NCBI GenBank assembly: GCA_021234155.1
Contig: JAJEKV010000529.1
Location: 94,191 to 158,190, forward strand
From: Isoetes taiwanensis
Lineage: Eukaryota; Streptophyta; Lycopodiopsida; Isoetales; Isoetaceae
Reading direction: 5' to 3'
Length of the DNA: 64,000 bases
Made by a program: the position numbers and the translations under genes
Notes under the pieces: model-generated
The model's database searches: none
Told to the model about the DNA's origin: nothing
Seen by the model: only the letters and a program-made list of their open reading frames with translations
Shown: piece by piece, positions 55,601 to 64,000 of the stretch
Layout of the letters: each line of letters opens with the position of its first letter
How positions within the stretch are numbered: the first letter of the stretch is position 1

Positions 55601-56551
55601 TGAGGCGCTTGTCCTTCGGACAAGCGTGAGCAGTACACACATACACATATCCACTTCAAAATTTAGACCATCAATATCAATCTCCGTCCGGCTTCTTTGA
55701 CCAGATTTTTTTTCTTTACCGTCGACAAGACCCAACATGGTGGTTTATCATACAAACTACAGAGGGGGCCCAATATTTCAAGGTGTTGTGCTAGAGAGTC
55801 AATAGCGTCGAAGAGCCCTGGCGGATCAAGGCATTCAAACTCAGGAAAAGCGAGCATCAGAGGTTGGACCACCGGCTCTCATGCGGCATCTTACACGAGC
55901 AATTCCACGAAATCTGGATGTACTTGGGCATTTTAATACAAATGTTGGCAATGCTAACAATGGCGACTCTAGTTAGCACCTAGAGGAGGCGATCATTAAA
56001 TTCTATATGTCAAATATTATGCACATCCTCGGTGCAATCCTTACGATAGGCTATGTCTATTGGTCTTAGGTGTGCAATAAAACCCATTCAATTCAATTCT
56101 TTTTCCCCTCCCCTCCCCCCTTTTGGTATACATTATATGAGGAGGAATAAAGAGCGAATTTGGAACATGGGCTCAAAGAAGCCACATAGGCTCAAGCATT
56201 GCCTCTAGACTAGAACATGCAAAGAGTCTTCAATGGTATCTTAGTTACTTAGATTTTCTCTAACCTTAAACCCGATTGCCACCACCAAGTTAACGATCAT
56301 TGCTTAATTTGATGCTATCCACTAGCTTTTACATTTGTGGATCAACTGCTCTACCTTTCAAGCGGATAATAATAATGGTATTTTGTAGGGTGAACAAGTC
56401 CAAATACATAGAGTGAACCATGAGGAGCCTGGGCGTTGAGCGTGTAGGCGTTGCATTTCCCTTAGGGTCGAACATGCTACCTAGGTTCAAACAAGCCTCT
56501 TAGGCTCAAGCATTGTCTAGGCTCAAACATGCCCCGATTATCAAACATGTA
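55601..56551. other. 3' part of the second transposon gene, no recognised domain
   Basis: Unassigned sequence with a GGCTCAA(G/A)CAT(T/G)G-type word repeated several times between 56170 and 56530 (about five copies, some CTAGGTTCAAAC). No gene is recognised. Confidence 0.4.
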
Positions 56552-59500
56552 CACAACAAAAATAAAAATAGTTTAAGCGGCGTCGCTATAACAAATAGCG
56601 TCGCATCGCGGCGTATTGGCGTCGCATCACGACATTACCGGCGACGTTTAAAACTCATTTCTTAGTTGGGTGAACATGAGTGGTCTTACAGTCCTGAGAA
56701 CTTGGTCCCAGAGGGCACGCGTCGGCGTTCGAGTCCATTGGCGAGAGTCAAATCGCAGCTCGGGAGGGGGAGTCGCCCGTCCGATCCCGGGGCCTTGGGG
56801 AGAGGAATTCGGGGCAAGCGGCTTCGGGGGATTTTAGGGTCCGTGCTCTGGCGTCAACACCCCCACTCCGTCAAGTCCGCGGCGCCAAGGTCCTTGCGAA
56901 TCGACAAGGAGAGGGCCTCAAAAGCGTAAACCACGTGGGTTGCGAGGTTCTAGAAGGGTTTGCGTTTTGGGGGCGAGGGCAGTCTGTTGCACTTGGGACT
57001 GGCGAAAAGGCTGCGTAGAGAATACTGAACAGGGAGGCCCGGCGGGCGGAGTTTGGGCCTGTCCTCCTCCCGATGTGGCAAGTAGAAGTCGAGCTTTTGC
57101 GATGGCAAGACATTCATAAATTCACCAATTAATGCATTTACGAAAATAAATTCGATTTTTTGCGGTGGAATCCTAATCCATTTCGGCACTGAGCCCAATT
57201 TTGAAATTTTTAGGAGAAGGTCTAGGTCAAAGGGTTAGCATTAGAGCGGTCGGGGCAGCGGGTTGCGGGAGAACAGAGGTTGGCACCCTTCCCCAAGTCA
57301 AGCGAGGCCGGGACCTTGCGGGGATCCCTCCAGAGGGGAGAGTCCGGGACCCCAGGGCGGGATCCAAAAAAAGTTCGAGGCAGACCCTTCTGGCGGCGCT
57401 CCCGGCTGCGCTAATGACCACCCTCCTGGGCCGGTTCCCCTATCGACCGTTGGATCCTCCGTTCAGGGGCCCCTCTTCCCGGGAAGGCCCAAAAGATTCA
57501 GATCGGTCAGGAGAACTTGTCAAACCAGCCAGGGGCGTCTGAGGTCGGCCTTGTAGAAACCATGATGTCTTGTCGTTCGGACGCAGGAGGCTCGGGGAAT
57601 GGCAAATCGACCACCGCCAAATCGTCAGGAATGGCGAAATTACCCTAGGGGGAGCAAGTTACAAGGTGGGTTTTGCAAAAGAAGAAAAACACTCCGCGCC
57701 CTCCCGCGGCCGGTATCCATCCCACATCCTAGGCCAATTGACTACGAGTGTGATGGAAGTGAGCTACTTTGGCTTCTTGGAGGCGGGGTGGTCTTCAGCC
57801 CGCGGAACTTGGTCCCGAGGGGCAATGTCGGCGTTCTGAGTCCATTGGCGAGAGTCAAAATGGCGATTCGGAGAGGGAGGTGCCCGTCCGTCCCGGGGCC
57901 TTGGGGAGAGAGAATTCGGGGCAGCGGCTTAGGGGATTTTAGGGTCCGTGCTGCGGCGTCAACACCCCACTCCCGCGTCAAGTCACGGCGCAAGGTCCCC
58001 CGAATCGACAAGGAGAGGGCCTCCAAAGCGTAAACCATGTGGGTTGCGGGTTCTAGAAGGGTTTGCGTTTTGGGGGCGAGACTTGTGCATTACACTGGGA
58101 CTGGCGAGGCTGCAGCCGAGAATCTGGAGCAAGGGCCAGCGGCGGGCCGGAGTTTGGGCCTGTCCTCCTCCCGATGTGGCAAGTAGAAGTCGAGGCTTTT
58201 GCGGTGGCAAGACATTCATAAATTAGCAATTAATGCATTGTATGCGAAAATAAATTCTGATTTTTTGCCGGCTGGAATCCTAATCCATTTCGGCCACACA
58301 CCCAATTTTGAAATTTTCGGAGAAGGTCTAGGTCAAAGGGTTAGCATTAGAGCGGTCGGGGGGCGGTTGCGGGGCAACCAGGTGGCACCCTTCCCCAAGT
58401 CAAGCGAGGCCGGGACCTTGCGGGGGATCCCTCACAAGAGGGGAGAGTGGGACCCCAAAGGCGGGATCAAAAAAGTTCCCGAGGCAGCCCTTCTGGCGGC
58501 TCCCGAGGGCTGCGCTAATGACCACCCTCCGGGGCCGGTTCCCCTATCCGACCCGTTGGATCCTCCGTTCGGGGGCCCCTCTTGGGGAAGGCCCAAAGAT
58601 TCCAGATCGGTCGGGAGAACTTGTCAAACCCTTGAGGCGTCTGAGGTCGGCCTTGTAGAAACGCTTGATGTCTTGTCGTTCGGGACGCGGGGAGGCTCGG
58701 AATGGCAAATCGACCCTGCCAAATCGTCAGGAATGGCGAAATTACCCTAGGGAGCAAGTTACAAGGTCGGTTTTGCAAAAGAAAACACTCCGCCCTCCCG
58801 CGGCGGTATCCATCCACATCCTAGGCCAATTGACTACGAGTGTGATGGAAGTGAGCTACTTTGGCGCTTCTTGGAGGTCGGGTGGTCTTACAGCCCGCGG
58901 AACTTGGTCCCCGAGGGCAATGTCGGCGTTTGGAGTCCATTGGCGAGTCAAATCAGCGATTCAGGAGAGGGAGGTGGCCCGTAGTCCCAGGGGCCTTGGG
59001 GAGAGAATGAGGGGCAAGCAGCTTAGGGGGATTTTAGGGTCCCGTGCTCTGGCGTCAACACCCCCACTCCCGCGTCAAGTCCATGGCGCAAGGTCCCCCG
59101 AATCGACAAGGGAGGGCCTCCAAAGCGTAAACCACGTGGGTTGCGAGGTTCTAGAAGGGTTTGCGTTTTTGGGGGCCGAGACTTGGTCTACATTTGCACT
59201 TGGGACACGGGCGGCTGCAGCCGAGAATCACACGCAACAAGGCCCGGCGGGCGAGTTTGGGCCTGTCCTCCTCCCGATGTGGCAAGTAGAAGTCGGTAGC
59301 TTTTTTGCGATGGCAAGACATTCATAAATTCGCAATTAATGCATTATGCGAAAATAAATTCTGATTTTTTTGCAATTTGGAATCCTAATCCATCTCGGCA
59401 CACGGCCCAATTTTGAAATTTTGAGGAGAAGGTCTAGGTCAAAGGGTTAGCATTAGAGCGGTCGGGGCAGCCGTTTGGGGGCAGCAGAGCTGGCACCCTT

Positions 59501-62500
59501 CCCCAAGTCAAGCGAGGCCAGGACCTTGCGGGGGGATCCCTCACAAGAGGGGAGAGTCCGGGGACCCCAAGAGGCGGGGATCAAAAAGTTCGAGGCAGCC
59601 CTTCCTGGCGCTCCCGGGGGCTAAATGACCACCCTCCGGGCGGTTCCCCTATCCGGCCGTTGGATCCTCCGTTCGGGGGCCCCTCTTGGGGGAAGGCCCA
59701 AAAGATTCAGATCGGTCAGGAGAACTTGTCAAAAGCGGGGCGGTTGAGGTCGGCCTTGTAGAAACCGCGGTGTCTTGTCGTTCGAGACCCTTCGGGGAGG
59801 CTCGGAATGGCAAATCGACCCTGCCAAATCGTCAGGAATGGCGAAATTACCCTAGGGAGCAAGTTACAAGGTGGGTTTTGCAAAGAAAAAAACACTCCGC
59901 CCTCCACGGCGGTATCCGCATCCACATCCCTAGGCCAATTGACTCTGAGTGTGATGGAAGTGAGCTACTTTGGCTTCTTGGAGGTCGGGTGGTCTTCGGC
60001 CCGCGGAACTTGGTCCCCGAGGGGGCAATGTCGGCGTTCGAGTCCATTGGCGAGAGTCAAATCAGCGATTCAGGAGAGGGGAGGTGGCCCGTCCGTCCCG
60101 GGGCCTTGGGGAGAGAAGTAGGAGACAGCGACTTAGGGGGATTTTAGGGTCCGTGCTCTGGCGTCAACACCCCACTCCCCCGTCAAGTCCGCGTATGCAA
60201 GGTCCCGCCCGAATCGACAAGGAGAGGGGCCTCCAAAAGCGTAAACCACGTGGGTTGCGGGTTCTAGAAGGGTTTGCGTTTTTGGGGGCGAGACTTGTCT
60301 ATTGCACTTGGGACCTGGCGGGAGGCTGCAGTAGAGAATACGGAGCAAGGGGCCCGGCCGGGCGGAGTTTGGGCCTGTCCTCCTCCCGATGTGGCAAGTA
60401 GAAGTCGAGGGCTTTTGCGGTGGCAAGACATTCATAAATTGCATAATTAATGCATTATGCGAAAATAAATTCTGATTTTTTGCCGGCTGGAATCCTAATC
60501 CATTTCCGCACACTGACCCAATTTTTGAAATTTTCGGAGGAGAAGGTCTAGGTCAAAGGGTTAGCATTAGAGCGGTCGGGGCAGCCGGGTTGCGGGAACA
60601 GCCAGAGCTGGCACCCTTCCCCAAGTCAAGCGAGGCCGGGGACCTTGCGGGGATCCCTCACAAGAGGGAGAGTCAGGACCCCAGAGGCGGGATCAAAAAG
60701 TTCGAAGGCAGCCCTTCTGGCGGCTCCCAGGGGGGCTGCAGCTAATGACCACCCTCCCGGGCCGGTTCCCCTATCCGGCCGTTGGATCCTCCGTTGGGGG
60801 CCCCTCTTCGGGGAAGGCCCAAAAGATTCCAGATCGGTGGGAGAACTTGTCAAACAGCGGGGCGTCGAGGAATTGACCTTGTAGAAACCTTGGTGTCTTG
60901 TCGTTGAACGAGGGAGGCTCAGGAATGGCAAATCGACCACCAAATCGTCAGGAATGGGGAAATTACCCTAGGGAGCAAGTTACAAGGTCGGTTTTGCAAA
61001 GAAAAACACTCCGCCCTCCGCGGCCGGTATCAGCATCCACATCCTAGGCCAATTGACTACGAGTTTGATGGAAGTGAGCTACTTTGAAGGGCTTCTTGGA
61101 GGTGGGGTGGTCTTCCCGGACGGAACTTGGTCCCCAGGGCAGCGTCGGCGTTCACGAGTCCATTGGGCGAGTCAAATCGCGATTCAGGGAGGGAGGTAAA
61201 GCCCGTCCCGTCCCAGGGCCTTGGGGGAGAGAGAAGTTCGGGGCAAGCGGCTTAGGGGGATTTTAGGGTCCGTGCTGCGGCGTCAACACCCCACTCCCAC
61301 GTCAAGTCCGCGGCGCAAAGGTCCCTTAGAATCGACAAGGAGAGGGCCTCAAAAGCGTAAACCACGTGGGTTGCAGGGTTCTAGAAGGGTTTGCGTTTTG
61401 GGGGCGAGACTTGATACATTGCACTTGGGACTGGCGAGAGGCTGCAGCCGAGAATCTACGAACAAGGGGCCCGGCGGGCGGAGTTTGGGCCTGTCCTCCT
61501 CCCGATGTGGCAAGTAGAAGTCGGCTTTTGCGATGGCAAGACATTCATAAATTACATAATTAATGCATTATGCGAAAATAAATTCTGATTTTTTGCCGGC
61601 TGGAATCCTAATCCATTTCCGGCCACACCCAATTTTTTCTAAATTTTGAGGAGAAGGTCTAGGTCAAAGGGTTAGCATTAGAGCGGTCGGGGCAGCCCGT
61701 TCTGGGGAACAGCAGAGCTGGCACCCTTCCCCAAGTCAAGCGAGGCCGAGGGACCTTGCGGGGATCCCTCACAAGAGGGGAGAGTCAGGACCCAAGAGGC
61801 GGGATCAAAAAGTTCCCGAGGCAGCCCTTCTGGCGGCTCCCAGGGGCTGAAGCTAATGACCACCCTCCGGGCCGGTTCCCCTATCCGGCCCCGTTGGATC
61901 CTCCGTTCGGGGGCCCCTCTTGGGAAGGCCCAAAAGATTCAGTCGGTCCGGAGAACTTGTCAAACCCATGGAGGGCATATGAAGCCTTCCGACCTTGTAG
62001 AAACCCATTGTTTTGTCGTTGGACAAAGTACCCGGGGAGGCTAGGAATGGCAAATCGACCTTGAGGGATTGTATGTGCCCATAAATGTGCGGAATGGCGA
62101 AATTACCCTAGGGAGCAAGTTACAAGGTCCGTTTTGCAAAAGTCAAAAAACACTCCGCCCTCCAAGGAACCCCGGTATCCAGCATCCACATCCTAGGCCA
62201 ATTGACTACGAGTGTGATGGAAGTGAGCTACTTTGAAGGGTTTTCTTGGAGAGTGGGGTGGTCTTCTGCCCACGGAACTTGGTCCCGGGGGCAATGTCGG
62301 CGTTCTGAGTCCATTGGGGGAGTCAAATCGCGATTCAGGAGGGAGTCGCCCGTCAGTCCCAGGGGCAGGGGAGAGAAGTCCGAGGCAAGCGGCTTAGGGG
62401 GATTTTAGGGTGGGTGCTCTGGCGTCAACACCCCACTCCCGTCAAGTCTTGGCGCAAGGTCCCCGAGAATCGACAAGGAGGGCCTCAAAAGCGTAAACCA

Positions 62501-64000
62501 CGTGGGTTGCCGGGTTCTAGAAGGGTTTGCGTTTTGGGGGCGAGACTGATCTGTTGCACTTGGGACTGGCCAGAAGCTGCAACCCGAGAATCTGGAGCAA
62601 GGGAACTGGCGGGCGGAGTTTGGGCCTGTCCTCCTCCCGATGTGGCAAGTAGAAGTGGGAGGCTTTTGCGGTGGCAAGACATTCATAAATTCGCAATTAA
62701 TGCATTGTCACGAAAATAAATTCTGATTTTTTGCCGGCTGGAATCCTAATCCATTTCGGCCACTGACCCAATTTTTGAAATTTTGGGAGAAGGTCTAGGT
62801 CAAAGGGTTAGCATTAGAGCGGTCGGGGCAGCCCGTTTGCGGGGGCAGAGGTGGCACCCTTCCCAAGTCAAAGCGAGGCCCGGGGACCTTGCGGGGATCC
62901 CTCACAAGAGGGAGAGTCCAGGACCCCCAACTATGGGATCCAAAAAAGTTCGAGGCAGCCCTTCTGGCGGCTCCCGGGGGCTGCGCTAAACCACCCTCGG
63001 TGCCGGTTCCCCTATCCGGCCAGTTGGATCCTCCGTTCGGGGGCCCCTCGCCGGGAAGGCCCAAAAGATTCAGGTCGGTCAGGAGAACTTGTCAAACCTG
63101 GGCGTCCGAGGTATGGCCTTGTAGAAACGCATGTGTCTTGTCGTTCGAGACGCGGGAGGCTCGGAATGGCAAATCGACCTGCCAAATCGTCAGGAATGGC
63201 GAAATTACCCTAGGGAGCAAGTTACAAGGTCGGTTTTGCAAAAAAAAAACACTCCCGCCCTCCACGGCGGTATCCCGCATCCCACATCCTAGGCCAATTG
63301 ACTACGAGTGTGATGGAAGTGAGCTACTTTGGCTTCTTGGAGGTCGGGTGGTCTTCGGCCCGCGGAACTTGGTCCCGGGCAATGTCGGCGTTCCGAGTCC
63401 ATTGGCGAGTCAAATGCTTCAGGAGGAGGGGAGGGAGGTCGCCCGTCCGTCCCCGGGGCCTTGGGGAGGGAAGGAGGGGCAAGCGACTTAGGGGGATTTT
63501 AGGGTCCGTGCTGGCGTCAACACCCCACTCCCACGTCAAGTCGGCGCAAAGGTCCCGCCGAATCGACAAGGAGAGGGCCTCCAAAAGCGTAAACCACGTG
63601 GGTTGCCGAGGTTCTAGAAAGGGTTTGCGTTTTGGGGGCGAGACTTGGTCTGTTGCACTTGGGACGGCGAAGGGCACCCGGCCGAGAATCTGAGACAAGG
63701 AGGCCCGGCGAGGCGGGTTTGGGCTGTCCTCCTCCCGATGTGGCAAGTAGAAGTCGGTAGCTTTTGCGATGGCAAGACATTCATAAATTCGCATAATTAA
63801 TGCATTGTGCGAAAATAAATTACGATTTTTTGCCGAAATTTGGATTCTAATCATCTCCATCCACCACGACCCAATTTTTGAAATTTTTAGGAGAAAGGTC
63901 TAGGTCAAAGGGTTAGCATTAGAGCGGTCGGGGCAGCGGGTTGCGGGCAGCCAGAGGCGGCACCCTCCCAAGTCAAGCGAGGCCCGAGGGACCTTGCGGG
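56552..64000 (-). mobile_element. Inverted relative of the array element; runs off the window
   Basis: The proposed terminus CACAACAAAAATAAAAATAG is followed by TTTAAGCGGCGTCGC and an 85-base CG-rich subterminal block to about 56655, then the array. This mirrors the right end of the element at 22314-26897 (terminus, CG-rich repeats, array) in the opposite orientation. The first five bases are CACAA, not CACTA. The other end lies outside the window. Confidence 0.45.
56690..64000 (-). repeat. Tandem array 2 of the ~1.1 kb unit, at least 6.5 copies, inverted relative to array 1
   Basis: The marker CAAGACATTCATAAATT occurs at 57106, 58208, 59314, 60424, 61537, 62675 and 63773, giving periods of 1102, 1106, 1110, 1113, 1138 and 1098 bases. 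Shared words in reverse complement to array 1 include TTTTAGGGTCCGTG, CCTAGGCCAATTGACTAC, GAGTCCATTGGCGAG and GGGTTTGCGTTTTGGG. Within this array the units are very similar and differ mainly by one- to six-base indels in G/C runs. Long open frames arise on both strands but are not conserved in frame between copies, so I treat the array as non-coding. It continues past the window end. Confidence 0.93.

Larger units (their letters stand above)
45879..64000 (+). mobile_element. Second, more decayed CACTA element with SET domain; right end outside the window
   Basis: The proposed left end reads CACAACAAGAGAATGGACTT, then TTAGCGACG. It differs from the CACTACAAG consensus by one base and runs straight into CG-rich subterminal repeats. 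Gene order repeats that of the first element: short N-terminal exon, SET domain, TNP2, DUF4218-like, DUF4216-like, then an array of the ~1.1 kb unit. Host fragments (SNF2, B3) lie between two CG-rich repeat blocks at 45.9-46.4 and 49.75-50.29 kb. An alternative is two separate elements, 45.88-50.3 kb and 50.3 kb onward. The right terminus is not visible, so the extent is an inference. Confidence 0.5.

Noticed and set aside
56666-63860. Open frames of up to 220 codons across array 2
   Set aside because: The same repeat unit is open in several frames and both strands; starts, stops and frames are not conserved between copies.
1-64000. CRISPR arrays, bacterial operons or phage genes
   Set aside because: The content is plant nuclear: spliced genes, CACTA and Helitron transposons, telomere-type repeats. 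The tandem arrays have ~1.1 kb units, not short repeats with unique spacers.

Overview
This window is plant nuclear DNA: intron-rich genes with GT/AG junctions, a phytochelatin synthase gene, CACTA and Helitron transposons, PPR-protein remnants and a TTTAGGG-type interstitial repeat. The species cannot be fixed from the sequence. The style of the PPR fragments and the divergence of the phytochelatin synthase would suit a non-seed vascular plant such as a fern, but that is a weak inference.

Layout. (1) 1-9.77 kb: host-like DNA with one recognisable gene, phytochelatin synthase on the minus strand (3148-6716, seven exons), complete for its catalytic Cys/His/Asp but carrying one extra base in exon 3. 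(2) 9769-34696: a roughly 24.9 kb CACTA transposon (CACTA termini, matching ATA flanks, TGTAACG-type subterminal repeats at both ends). It holds, in order, a transposase-associated Cys-rich ORF, a SET-domain ORF, a TNP2-type transposase, a DUF4218-like block, a DUF4216-like block, captured host fragments (thioredoxin, PPR) and a second transposon ORF near the 3' end. A second element bounded by CACTACAA termini (22314-26897, ACT flanks) sits inside it and consists almost entirely of a tandem array of ~1.1 kb units. (3) 34.7-45.9 kb: tRNA-like repeats, short direct repeats and a decayed minus-strand Helitron (HUH Rep plus PIF1-like helicase). (4) 45.88 kb to the window end: a second, more decayed CACTA copy with CG-rich subterminal repeats, captured SNF2-helicase and B3-domain fragments, a cluster of perfect heat-shock-element motifs, and again SET domain, TNP2, DUF4218 and DUF4216 in the same order. 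It is followed from 56.55 kb by a second array of the same ~1.1 kb unit in inverted orientation, running off the window.

How it fits together. The most unusual point is that both CACTA copies place a SET-domain reading frame between the N-terminal Cys-rich ORF and the transposase, and both are followed 0.5-1 kb downstream by an array of the same repeat. This suggests a transposon lineage that carries a chromatin-modifier-like protein and is associated with a satellite-forming repeat. Nearly all transposon ORFs are interrupted, so the copies here are probably dead; the SET ORF of the first copy is the best preserved.
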